Below are positions 7,901 to 14,502 of a DNA stretch of 22,053 nt, piece after piece. The notes under the pieces were generated by a model. That model did not search any database. It was given only the letters and a program-made list of their open reading frames with translations, and was not told the DNA's origin. Position 1 is the stretch's first letter, and each line of letters starts with the position of its first letter. The DNA is from JANPGR01 sp031424015 (GTDB taxonomy: Bacteria > Patescibacteriota > Minisyncoccia > Phycocordibacterales > UBA1006). Location: positions 1-22,053 of the forward strand of contig JANPGR010000101.1 in assembly GCA_031424015.1 (NCBI GenBank). The letters are read 5' to 3'. A program made the translations under genes and the position numbers.

Positions 7901-8150
7901 TTTTTTTGTCGTATACTGTGTCTGAAGTATTTATGATTCCTTTTGTGAGCATTGGTATTAGTCTTTCAGCAAACGGATATTCGACATTTTTTATTTCAGG
8001 GTCTACATAGTGAAATAGTTCACCTGTATTTACTTCTTGAAAAAGTTGTGATTTTATTCCGCCTTTGCCAATATAATTAAATTCGAGGTTATTTTCTAAA
8101 AAAGATGCTTCCTCAGGCTGGTGTTGCATTTTTTTTAAAAACTCGTTCAT
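7896..8150 (-). CDS. Upstream part of the frameshifted unknown gene (84 residues)
   Basis: ATG at 8150 is preceded by an extended -10 (TGA-TATAAT) ending 9 nt upstream, so this is a genuine gene start. The 84-residue frame begins MNEFLKKMQHQPEEASFLEN and ends DTVYDKKN-stop, where a run of eight A residues (minus strand, 7907-7900) leads straight into TAA. Removing one A, or adding two, joins it to the downstream open frame and would give one protein of about 312 residues. No domain is recognised. The part resembles a small globular alpha/beta segment with GELFHYVDPEIKNVEYPF in the middle. A stand-alone 84-residue protein is possible but less likely. Confidence 0.6.
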   Translation of the reverse strand: MNEFLKKMQHQPEEASFLENNLEFNYIGKGGIKSQLFQEVNTGELFHYVDPEIKNVEYPFAERLIPMLTKGIINTSDTVYDKKN

Positions 8151-8159
8151 ATTGAATGA

Positions 8160-8168
8160 ATTATATCA
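8160..8168 (-). promoter_or_regulatory. Extended -10 promoter of the frameshifted gene
   Basis: Minus strand TGA-TATAAT, a consensus extended -10, ends 9 nt before the ATG at 8150. The string GTGATATAAT is shared with the promoters in front of the genes at 9127 and 13750. Confidence 0.6.
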
Positions 8169-8216
8169 CAAATATATGCGATACTCAATAATTTATCTCT
8201 TGAATTAAAGAAAACC

Positions 8217-8387
8217 TTTATTCTCAATACCTCGTCGGCTCTGCTATCTGCCCAAATAAGTTTTACAAACTTCTTCTGACCGGGCAGAACTGCGTCTACG
8301 CCTCAAACAGGACACCAGGCACTTCAAAAGTTATAAAACTTATTCAAGCCCTGATACCTCGTGGCCTTGGCCCGGGGTCCCTTCATT
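8217..8387 (+). repeat. Dispersed non-coding repeat, copy 1
   Basis: This 171-nt segment matches 12741-12914 in the same orientation. The first ~110 nt are almost identical, the centre diverges, and both copies end in ggggtcccttcatt. It contains CTGCCC...GGGCAG arms around a smaller AAGTTT-type hairpin. The differing bases do not favour third codon positions, and copy 1 has no start codon, so I do not read it as protein coding. It lies between the divergent genes at 8150 (minus) and 8421 (plus), ending 33 nt before the latter. It may be a structured RNA or a short mobile or relic element. Strand is arbitrary. Confidence 0.8.
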
Positions 8388-8405
8388 CTGAATATGAGTA
8401 ATTTG

Positions 8406-8414
8406 TGCTATACT
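8406..8414 (+). promoter_or_regulatory. Extended -10 promoter element of the SOUL gene
   Basis: TGC-TATACT ends 6 nt before the ATG at 8421. A weak TTCTGA 17 nt upstream (8386-8391) falls in the end of the dispersed repeat, so the repeat may supply part of the promoter. Confidence 0.6.
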
Positions 8415-8420
8415 ATTGCT

Positions 8421-9053
8421 ATGAAAATACTACTAATAGTATTAGCGATAGGTGGCCTCTGGTCTGTGTGGGGGTATTTTGCTTCGCGTGTCGAGCAGGC
8501 AGAATATACTGTTACTAGTAGGACAAGTACATATGAAATACGAACATATCCACGGCATATTGTAGCACAGACAGTGGTACCCGGTGATTACAGGTCTGGT
8601 ATGAACTCGGGTTTTAGGATCGTAGCAAATTATATATTCGGCGGGAATGTGGCAAAACAACCCATAGCAATGACAGCACCCGTCGTCAGCACCAGTGCAC
8701 CCACAGCAAAAGGGGTACAGATAGCAATGACAGCACCGGTTGTTATCAATGAAAATGCCAATAGCCAAACGGTTTCGTTTGGAATGCCAAAAGGCTACAC
8801 AATGGAAACATTGCCGACTCCGAACGACGATAGGGTAAGACTGGTAGAAGTACCCGAAAAAACTGTTGCAGTAGCGAGGTTTTGGGGGTTTCGTAGTGAC
8901 CGAGTAATAAATCGTTCTACTACAAAATTAATTGCAAACTTGGCAAAAGATAAAATTGAAACAATTGGTTCGGCTTCTTATGCTGGATACAACGGACCAG
9001 GAACTCCTCCGTGGATGGTACGAAATGAGGTAATGATAGAAGTGACGAAATAA
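8421..9053 (+). CDS. SOUL-family haem-binding-like protein, membrane-anchored
   Basis: The 210-residue protein starts with a hydrophobic N-terminal segment (MKILLIVLAIGGLWSVWGYF), a likely signal anchor. After it comes the SOUL pattern: E-x-A-x-Y-T-V, a Y-E-I-R-T-Y-P strand, A-x-T-V-V-x-G-D-Y, and two copies of the hallmark I-A-M-T-A-P-V-V. The C-terminal N-G-P-G-T-P-P-W-M-V-R-N-E-V segment is also typical. SOUL/HEBP proteins bind haem or tetrapyrroles in eukaryotes; the bacterial role is poorly defined. The ATG at 8421 is chosen because a -10 lies directly before it, and the longer frame from 8361 would begin inside the repeat. It stands alone between two unrelated units, though TspO and photolyase elsewhere in the window share a tetrapyrrole/light-stress theme. 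Confidence 0.9.
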   Translation: MKILLIVLAIGGLWSVWGYFASRVEQAEYTVTSRTSTYEIRTYPRHIVAQTVVPGDYRSGMNSGFRIVANYIFGGNVAKQPIAMTAPVVSTSAPTAKGVQIAMTAPVVINENANSQTVSFGMPKGYTMETLPTPNDDRVRLVEVPEKTVAVARFWGFRSDRVINRSTTKLIANLAKDKIETIGSASYAGYNGPGTPPWMVRNEVMIEVTK

Positions 9054-9105
9054 TATAATTTACATGTTATGTATTCATGTGATGATTTATCTATATCTAT
9101 AATTG

Positions 9106-9114
9106 TGATATAAT
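9106..9114 (+). promoter_or_regulatory. Extended -10 promoter element of the YibE/F gene
   Basis: TGA-TATAAT is a consensus extended -10, 12 nt before the ATG at 9127. The leader would be only about 5 nt. Confidence 0.6.
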
Positions 9115-9126
9115 CCCTATATATAT

Positions 9127-10248
9127 ATGTTATATCGTTGTAGTATTTTTACAAAAATAGTTCTTTTTATCTGTGTCTTGTTTTTTACTGTTCCGGTATT
9201 TGCACAGCAGATAGACTATACCAGGGGGTCTATAGTCGAAGTAGGTGAAAAAAATATACTAGATCCTGATAATAATATATTTTCCCAAATGGTTTTAGTC
9301 AAGGACAGAAAGGGTGTTTTGTACCAAGCAGAAAGCCAGATTGGCGAGGTGTCGGTGGGGGACAGGGTGGTAATGACTGCAACACATAGGATTGAATATG
9401 ATGAATCATTGAATGGTATTCAGTATGATATTTATGGTAGAGATCGAACAATCCCATTAGCCATATTGGCAGGAGTATTTTTTCTCGCTGTTCTGTCGCT
9501 AGGTTTCAAACAAGGGCTCAGGGCATTGTCGGCGTTGGCGGGGACTTTGTTTGTGATATTTGGTATCTATACACCTATGCTACTCGGTGGGTATTCGCCT
9601 ATTATAACGAGCTGTATATTGGGGATATTGATTGCTGGGTGTGCTGTGTTTATCAGTCATGGATACAAGAGATCTACAATAATAGCATATATCAGTACAC
9701 TTCTATCAGTTGTTTTCGCATTATTGATAGCCACTATCGCTATTTATGCTAGTGGTCTGACAGGGGTTGTCAGTGACGAGGTTACCTATTTGAGTAGTTC
9801 AATAGGTGTTCAGTTGGATTTTATGGGTATTATGATAGGTGGAGTTATTATAGCGATGTTGGGAGTTTTGGATGATATCTCTATCACCCAAGTCGCAGTT
9901 GTCGAAGAATTAAAAAAGTCTAAACCAGATGCATCCAATTCTTATCTGTACAAAAGTGCATTGCGAGTAGGTAGGGATCATGCAGGTGCATTGGTGAATA
10001 CACTGGTGTTGGTATATGTAGGGACATCACTGCCTATTGTTTTGTTATTACAATCATTACAGTCAAATTTTTTGATCACCATTTTCCAAGAACAATTTGC
10101 CTTTGAGATTATACGATCGCTGTCTGGTAGTATTGGATTGATTGCTTGTGTTCCTATTGCAACATATTTATCCGTTCGTTTTTTACATGTTCATTCAAAG
10201 GATACTCCAGTAGAAGGTTGCCCTCATTGTACTCTAAAACACAAATAA
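9127..10248 (+). CDS. YibE/F-like polytopic membrane protein
   Basis: The 373-residue protein has a signal peptide-like start (KIVLFICVLFFTVPVFAQQ). A soluble extracytoplasmic beta-rich domain follows (about residues 27-110: GSIVEVGEKN, VGDRVVMTATHRIEYDES). The remainder has about seven to eight membrane helices from IPLAILAGVFFLAVLSLGF onward. The conserved YibE/F features are a G-x-x-x-G-F-K-Q-G-L-R-A-L segment, the G-V-L-D-D-I-S-I-T-Q loop, and S-A-L-R-V-G-R-D-H-A-G-A-L-V-N-T-L. YibE/F proteins are conserved multi-pass proteins of unknown transport or signalling function. The C-terminus carries a Cys-x-x-Cys pair (CPHC), which could bind metal. It appears monocistronic; no clear terminator follows. 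Confidence 0.88.
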   Translation: MLYRCSIFTKIVLFICVLFFTVPVFAQQIDYTRGSIVEVGEKNILDPDNNIFSQMVLVKDRKGVLYQAESQIGEVSVGDRVVMTATHRIEYDESLNGIQYDIYGRDRTIPLAILAGVFFLAVLSLGFKQGLRALSALAGTLFVIFGIYTPMLLGGYSPIITSCILGILIAGCAVFISHGYKRSTIIAYISTLLSVVFALLIATIAIYASGLTGVVSDEVTYLSSSIGVQLDFMGIMIGGVIIAMLGVLDDISITQVAVVEELKKSKPDASNSYLYKSALRVGRDHAGALVNTLVLVYVGTSLPIVLLLQSLQSNFLITIFQEQFAFEIIRSLSGSIGLIACVPIATYLSVRFLHVHSKDTPVEGCPHCTLKHK

Positions 10249-10286
10249 TTATACAGAGAGGTAGGTGCATTTATACAAAATTTAGG

Positions 10287-10292
10287 TATGAT
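10287..10292 (+). promoter_or_regulatory. -10 element of the FAD oxidoreductase gene
   Basis: TATGAT ends 8 nt before the ATG at 10301. No TGn extension or good -35 is visible. Confidence 0.4.
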
Positions 10293-10300
10293 GATAGTGT

Positions 10301-11665
10301 ATGAAATCAAATGATAACAAGGTATTATCACCCTGGATTTACGAATTACAAAGGACGAGACCTGTGTCTGAAATACAGAATCATAGTACTGCACAAATCG
10401 CTATAATAGGCGGAGGTATATCAGGCGTATTAACCGCAGAATTACTATTACAAAAAACAGACAAGACGGTGATAATCTGCGAAGCAAAACAAATAGCTCA
10501 TGGAGCAACGGGTCACAATGCAGGACAGTTGACCACCTATTTCGAGAGATCAATTCAGAGTATCATTGCAGAATTCGGACCAGAGATGACATATTCGTCT
10601 CTTCATGAAATAGAGCATTCTATTAATACATTAATCTTGCTAAAAGAACAATATCATCTCGATGTTCCTATCTATCAATTCGAAGGATACACAGGAATAC
10701 AATCCAAAGAGCAAATGTTGTATTTTATCGAACAAGAAACATCCAGAAGGCAGGCAGGCCTCACGCCGTGGACGATGATGGCAACGAGGGATTTTTTGGA
10801 TGAATGCGGACTAGATAGCACATTGTATAATTTTATAGAAATAACAGAACAACAGATTATTTTAGATTTACTGGAGAGTAGTAATAGGGATTTCAAAGCA
10901 GTTATCGCAGAGCAAAAAGGATGTACCAATAGTGCACGATTCACCGAAGAGCTCGCGGCGCAATTATTGAAAATGTTCCCTGGTCGATTTTCGATTTATG
11001 AGAATTCTCCTATAACAGAAATAAACTGCATGGAGGTGGTCACTATAACTACTCATAATACTATGACGATTACTTGTGAGGAGGTCGTGCTCTGTACTAA
11101 TGGATTTGAAAATTTTACTATTAATTCTAACCGCACAAAAGATATCAATACTGCATTTCATCGTTCTATCCGGGGTCTGATTGGATATATGGGTGCATAT
11201 ACTGATCACCCAGCTGACAGGGCGACCGCGATTAGTTATCTGACGAATACTACAGACCCAGAGGATTATTATTATCTGACTCGTAGACCATTGCGTATGG
11301 ATAATAATACTACTCATAACTTGATCAGCGTTGGCGGTCCCGACAAGGCCCTCGAAGAGATTCTGGAATACAACCATACACAAGAATTCGAAGAACCTGT
11401 CCGTAGCAGTATAGAGAGTTTTTTAAAGAAAAATTATAGAGCGGCATCAGAGGTAGATTTTGAGTTTTCATTTTTGTGGCATGGACTCATGGGATTTACT
11501 CCTAATCAAATACGCACAGTCGGTCGCGATAGGGTAGAGCCGAGATTGCTCTACAATTTTGGATGTAATGGTGTGGGGATATTACCTGCCGTTGTGAGCG
11601 CACCTCGTATAGCTGCGATTATAAATAGGGAAATCCTACTACCACATATTTTTGATGTAAAATAA
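10301..11665 (+). CDS. FAD-dependent oxidoreductase (DAO family)
   Basis: The 454-residue protein has an N-terminal FAD-binding Rossmann motif, AQIAIIGGGISGVLTAELLL (Gly37, Gly39, Gly42), followed by an acidic residue ending the second strand (VIICEAK). The HGATGHNAGQLTT loop is typical of DAO-type (DadA/GlpD-like) flavoenzymes that oxidise amines, amino acids or polyols. The C-terminus has the second FAD-contacting segment (LWHGLMGFTPNQIRTVG, then NFGCNGVGILPAVVSAPRIA). The family oxidises C-N bonds and passes electrons to oxygen or a quinone; the substrate here is unknown. The first ~30 residues, before the Rossmann fold, have the typical SPWIYELQRTRP lead-in seen in related enzymes. It stands alone. 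About 180 nt without a gene follow. Confidence 0.88.
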   Translation: MKSNDNKVLSPWIYELQRTRPVSEIQNHSTAQIAIIGGGISGVLTAELLLQKTDKTVIICEAKQIAHGATGHNAGQLTTYFERSIQSIIAEFGPEMTYSSLHEIEHSINTLILLKEQYHLDVPIYQFEGYTGIQSKEQMLYFIEQETSRRQAGLTPWTMMATRDFLDECGLDSTLYNFIEITEQQIILDLLESSNRDFKAVIAEQKGCTNSARFTEELAAQLLKMFPGRFSIYENSPITEINCMEVVTITTHNTMTITCEEVVLCTNGFENFTINSNRTKDINTAFHRSIRGLIGYMGAYTDHPADRATAISYLTNTTDPEDYYYLTRRPLRMDNNTTHNLISVGGPDKALEEILEYNHTQEFEEPVRSSIESFLKKNYRAASEVDFEFSFLWHGLMGFTPNQIRTVGRDRVEPRLLYNFGCNGVGILPAVVSAPRIAAIINREILLPHIFDVK

Positions 11666-11832
11666 AAAAATAAAACCTTCCAACTACCTTTGAAATAGGA
11701 CTCCAATCTCTAGATAGAAAAAGAAGTTTTTTCAGATAAAAGTGCCAGGCGCCCTTACTTAAGCAGGTGTTAGCATGTGCAAGGCTTGCTTGATATATAT
11801 ATATATTACACTGTAGGTGTCGTTAGAATTAA

Positions 11833-11838
11833 TATAAT
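11833..11838 (+). promoter_or_regulatory. -10 element of the orphan two-gene unit
   Basis: A consensus TATAAT ends 7 nt before the ATG at 11846. The 180-nt gap before this gene (11666-11845) also holds an alternating TA run (about 11792-11807) and a short GCAAG-g-CTTGC palindrome (11779-11789), but no clear terminator. Confidence 0.55.
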
Positions 11839-11845
11839 TAGCTAT

Positions 11846-12001
11846 ATGGACACAGATCAACAGAAAATAATAGACCTGATAGAAAAGATAAAATCAGGGA
11901 TAATATCTCCCGAAGAAGAATTAGAGTTACTCAAATTCCTCAATACTGGAGTGATAGAGCTGAGGGATTTTATTAGAAATATTGCACCAGCAAAAGAATA
12001 A
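11846..12001 (+). CDS. Small hypothetical protein (51 residues)
   Basis: ATG at 11846 follows a TATAAT by 7 nt. An upstream in-frame start at 11777 would lie before that -10, so it is not used. The product is acidic and helical: DTDQQKIIDLIEKIKSG, then SPEEELELLKFLNTGVIELRDFI. The pattern of hydrophobic residues suggests one or two amphipathic helices. I do not recognise it. It ends 4 nt before the next gene, so the two are very likely one operon and perhaps partners. Confidence 0.65.
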   Translation: MDTDQQKIIDLIEKIKSGIISPEEELELLKFLNTGVIELRDFIRNIAPAKE

Positions 12002-12005
12002 TTAT

Positions 12006-12524
12006 ATGAACTATAATTTTGAAGCTAACAATATAAGCCAAGAATCTATAAATCAGCAAATTGAAATAGAGGCAAGAAAACTTGGAACAACAATGCAGGA
12101 AATAAAAAAAGCGATTGATTTAGAAGGAGGACTGGGGGTACTAAAAACAAGACTCGAACAAAGACCTATTTTTAATACAGAAAATGATAAGTCGTTAAAT
12201 GAAGCTGCTCGTATTATAACAACCAATGATCACATTTTGGAATCTAAAGAAAAAGAGAGATTTATACTTTGTATAATGGTCGCCCTATTTGGAACATTCG
12301 CACTAATGCAAGCAGGTAGTATGGTTAATATTTTTGTAGAGGGAAAAGAGTTGAATAATCCATCAGAAAATATACTAGTTGAGCTAATAGCTCTCTTTGG
12401 TCTTTATTTTTTTGGGAATAAATCATATAAATACAGTGATTTTATAGAATATTATAAAAATAAGAGTGGAAAAGAAGCATTGATCATAAAAGCAGTTGGT
12501 GCTGAGCCAAAATATAAGGACTAG
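12006..12524 (+). CDS. Hypothetical membrane protein (172 residues)
   Basis: ATG at 12006 starts 4 nt after the preceding stop codon, with no Shine-Dalgarno. The N-terminal ~85 residues are soluble, helical and rich in Gln, Glu and Asn (SQESINQQIEIEARKLGTTM, then IKKAIDLEGGLGVLKTRLEQR). Two membrane helices follow: RFILCIMVALFGTFALMQAG and ILVELIALFGLYFFGNKSY. A short charged tail closes it. No family is recognised. The topology puts both ends on the same side of the membrane, probably the cytoplasm. It is more A+T-rich than its neighbours and is followed by the structured region 12561-12758. Confidence 0.65.
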   Translation: MNYNFEANNISQESINQQIEIEARKLGTTMQEIKKAIDLEGGLGVLKTRLEQRPIFNTENDKSLNEAARIITTNDHILESKEKERFILCIMVALFGTFALMQAGSMVNIFVEGKELNNPSENILVELIALFGLYFFGNKSYKYSDFIEYYKNKSGKEALIIKAVGAEPKYKD

Positions 12525-12560
12525 AAAAATTTGAAACAACACTCCAGAATTGACCACTCT

Positions 12561-12601
12561 AGAACTCTTTATGCAATTTTGGAAATTGCATAAAGAGTTC
12601 T
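12561..12601 (+). terminator. 19-bp perfect hairpin, possible terminator
   Basis: AGAACTCTTTATGCAATTT (12561-12579) pairs without mismatch with 12583-12601 around a 3-nt TGG loop. It lies 37 nt after the stop codon of the membrane protein gene. The following tract (TTTGACTG) is too short for a classic T tail, so it may act as an mRNA-stabilising or processing structure instead. Confidence 0.55.
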
Positions 12602-12629
12602 TTGACTGTAATGGATTTGAACATAAATT

Positions 12630-12758
12630 CGAGGTATTGAGAATAAAAATAAAAGCATAGTCTCGCCACAGGCTATGTATTTTCTTTTTGGTTAGGGTGT
12701 AAAAAACCCAATATCGCAACAACTGTTGTGACATTGGGTTTTTATTCTCAATACCTCG
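12630..12758. repeat. 20-nt perfect inverted repeat at the edge of dispersed repeat copy 2
   Basis: CGAGGTATTGAGAATAAAAA (12630-12649) is the exact reverse complement of 12739-12758, with 89 nt between. The right arm is the left end of the dispersed repeat and overlaps the right arm of the terminator hairpin at 12702-12743 by 5 nt, so the two pairings compete. Confidence 0.75.
12702..12743. terminator. Bidirectional hairpin terminator between convergent genes
   Basis: AAAAACCCAAT (12702-12712) pairs with ATTGGGTTTTT (12733-12743), with an inner CAAC-aact-GTTG stem. There are five Ts on the plus side and six on the minus side, so it could end both the 11846-12524 transcript and the Nudix transcript. 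Confidence 0.7.
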
Positions 12759-12914
12759 TCGGCTCTGCTATCTGCCCAAATAAGTTTTACAAACTTTTTC
12801 CGACCGGGCAGAACTGCGTCTACGCCTCAAACAGGACACCAGTCACTTCAAAAGCCCGAAAACGTATTCAAGCCCTCGATAACCCCGGTTGCTCTGCCCC
12901 GGGGTCCCTTCATT
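12741..12914 (+). repeat. Dispersed non-coding repeat, copy 2
   Basis: 174 nt, the same orientation as 8217-8387. The near-identical left part includes ctcgtcggctctgctatctg and the CTGCCC...GGGCAG arms. The central third diverges, and the shared right end ggggtcccttcatt touches the Nudix stop codon (12913-12915). In this copy the right part can form CCCCGG...CCGGGG. If the minus strand is the active one, it would form the 3' untranslated region of the Nudix mRNA. Confidence 0.8.
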
Positions 12915-13530
12915 ATATTTCATTTGGATTCCACTTGTGCAACGGATGATAGGTAGTTGAAAATACACCCAAATCTATACAGGCTGTTAATACTGCCCGT
13001 AGACACATATAGTCTGAATCAAAATCATGGAAACCAGCAAGATCTGCTTTCCAATCTGTTTCAGATTCATCATTTAGTTTTTTCAGAATCTCATTAGCAG
13101 AAAACCATCCGATACCATCAATTTCAGATTTTTGATACTGCAGGTCTTCTATTCTGCCATTATACACTGTTATAAAATCTCTGGTCCAAATACGATGTTC
13201 AGGTTTGCAACTGGTTCTCCATGGTATCATTTGTATAACTGATACCTTTAACCCTACTTCTTCTTCTGCTTCTTTTAATGCATTGATACGGAAACTTTCA
13301 CCCTCTGAAACATGTCCACCAAAATGTGTAGACCAAACACCGGGGAAACGCTCTCTACTACTAGATCTTTTATGGCACAATATCTGACCTTCTGCATTTA
13401 CGATAAATACATTTGATGTTCGACACCATAATTTATGTTCGAATAATTCACCACGGCTAACAATTTGACCAGTCGGTTCACCTGTTATAGAATCTACTAC
13501 TTGTATTTTTTCTTCTTCTTGAGTATTCAT
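12913..13530 (-). CDS. Nudix hydrolase
   Basis: The 205-residue protein contains a Nudix box at residues 72-94: G72-x5-E78-x7-K86-E-x-x-E90-E91-x-G93-L94. It fits GX5EX7REUXEEXGU except for Lys in place of Arg. The paired glutamates bind the metal that hydrolyses X-linked diphosphates. The N-terminus (VVDSITGEPTGQIVSRGELFEHKLWCRTSNVFIVN) and CHKRSSSRERFPGVW resemble the IPP-isomerase-like/YfcD group of Nudix proteins, so it may act on isoprenoid or nucleotide diphosphates; this is inferred. ATG at 13530 is chosen because a TATAAT lies 10 nt upstream, and the longer frame start (13569) would lie before that promoter. The stop codon abuts the dispersed repeat. Confidence 0.88.
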   Translation of the reverse strand: MNTQEEEKIQVVDSITGEPTGQIVSRGELFEHKLWCRTSNVFIVNAEGQILCHKRSSSRERFPGVWSTHFGGHVSEGESFRINALKEAEEEVGLKVSVIQMIPWRTSCKPEHRIWTRDFITVYNGRIEDLQYQKSEIDGIGWFSANEILKKLNDESETDWKADLAGFHDFDSDYMCLRAVLTACIDLGVFSTTYHPLHKWNPNEI

Positions 13531-13540
13531 AAGTCTCTCG

Positions 13541-13546
13541 ATTATA
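13541..13546 (-). promoter_or_regulatory. -10 element of the Nudix gene
   Basis: Minus-strand TATAAT ends 10 nt before the ATG at 13530. The intervening CGAGAGACTT has a weak purine tract. It is divergent from the promoter at 13734 across a 219-nt gap. Confidence 0.55.
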
Positions 13547-13733
13547 CTCGATAATAATATATTTAGCAACAGTATACATGTGTAGCACGCGGTTATGTTG
13601 ATTTGTTACGTTGGGCATTTGGCATATATAGTATCGAGAGGCTAATAGTATAACAATACAAAATAAGTTTTGATGGAGTTGGTTATAGAGCTCTCGTGGT
13701 CTGGTAGATCCTATAGTGCATGCGTTATGAGCG

Positions 13734-13742
13734 TGATATAAT
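13734..13742 (+). promoter_or_regulatory. Extended -10 of the anchored hypothetical gene
   Basis: TGA-TATAAT ends 7 nt before the ATG at 13750. Together with the following TTCAT, it matches the element before the minus-strand gene at 8150. Confidence 0.6.
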
Positions 13743-13749
13743 TCATCCT

Positions 13750-14457
13750 ATGAAAAGGAGATATACCAGTATCACAGTATTAGTGTGCATGATTATCATT
13801 ACTGCAGTATTTTTTCTGCGGCCGCATTTTATATACAAAGGGTCGCGTGTTTTAGGTGAAAGATGCAGCAATAACAGTTCTCTGCAGAAATTCGCGACCA
13901 TAGTAGAAAATGCTAAAAACGAACTAGATAGGGTATACGTTCTCCAGAGAAATGGATCTAGCGTTTTGGATTCTTATAGAGAAAACATGAATACTATGGA
14001 TCACTATTCGGTAGAATATGCAGAATCTCAAAAGAAGGATGCTTTTAGTAATAATGCATTATTTGTAAAAAATATAGGGCAGTGGAACGGGAACACTATT
14101 TGGTATGTGACCAATACTACTATTCATCATAGATCAGTTATTTTACAGGATTGTGCTCGTGAATTTTTTCCAATATATACAGAGTTTGATAGTTCTGTTT
14201 CTTATCCTGATCAAAATGATGTAGATTATAGCACTGCTATGATACCTACGATTGTTGTTCATAATCAAAAACAATATCTCAGAATTCCTGTGTTCCGAGG
14301 CGGGAATTCATGCTATGTAGATGTTCACTATATTGGTGCAAAAGGTGATGCAATTTATAAACTCAAATCCCAAGATTCAGTAACACAGCAACTACTGGAA
14401 TTGGAAAATAGAAATTCGCCTTATTCTGTTTCTCTCGGGTGTTCCTATTCAGGGTAA
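13750..14457 (+). CDS. Membrane-anchored or secreted hypothetical protein
   Basis: 235 residues. A basic N-terminus and one hydrophobic segment (MKRRYTSITVLVCMIIITAVFFLRP) form a signal anchor, so the remaining ~210 residues probably face outwards. The ectodomain has four cysteines (GERCSNN, LQDCARE, NSCYVDV, SLGCSYSG) that could form disulfides. It also shows beta-type stretches such as NGNTIWYVTNTTIHHRSVIL and QYLRIPVFRGG. No family is recognised. The ATG at 13750 is preferred over 13720 because the -10 lies between them. asnS follows after 45 nt but has its own -10, so the two may be separate units. Confidence 0.75.
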   Translation: MKRRYTSITVLVCMIIITAVFFLRPHFIYKGSRVLGERCSNNSSLQKFATIVENAKNELDRVYVLQRNGSSVLDSYRENMNTMDHYSVEYAESQKKDAFSNNALFVKNIGQWNGNTIWYVTNTTIHHRSVILQDCAREFFPIYTEFDSSVSYPDQNDVDYSTAMIPTIVVHNQKQYLRIPVFRGGNSCYVDVHYIGAKGDAIYKLKSQDSVTQQLLELENRNSPYSVSLGCSYSG

Positions 14458-14487
14458 TAATCAACTGTATTTCACCTCAGTTTAGTG

Positions 14488-14493
14488 TATACT
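14488..14493 (+). promoter_or_regulatory. -10 element of asnS
   Basis: TATACT ends 9 nt before the ATG at 14503. It overlaps the possible upstream GTG start (14485), which is the main reason to place the start at 14503. Confidence 0.5.
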
Positions 14494-14502
14494 ATTGGGT
14501 AT

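Larger units (their letters stand above)
12525..12912. other. 388-nt gene-free region between convergent units
   Basis: The region separates the plus-strand pair 11846-12524 from the minus-strand Nudix gene. It holds a 19-bp perfect hairpin (12561-12601), a 20-nt inverted repeat (12630-12649 with 12739-12758), a bidirectional terminator hairpin (12702-12743) and copy 2 of the dispersed repeat (12741-12914). A small open frame (12728-12949) crosses it but looks non-coding. Confidence 0.8.

Noticed and set aside
8217..8387. The dispersed repeat as a tRNA-like gene or IS end
   Set aside because: No cloverleaf, no T-arm sequence, no transposase frame, and no target-site duplication could be found at either copy.
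12728..12949. 73-residue plus-strand open frame across the dispersed repeat
   Set aside because: Copy 1 has no start codon for the same frame. Differences between copies are not synonymous. The frame runs antisense into the Nudix gene.
13541..13569. Longer Nudix start at 13569
   Set aside because: It would lie upstream of the TATAAT at 13541-13546 and add a hydrophobic stretch not expected in the family.
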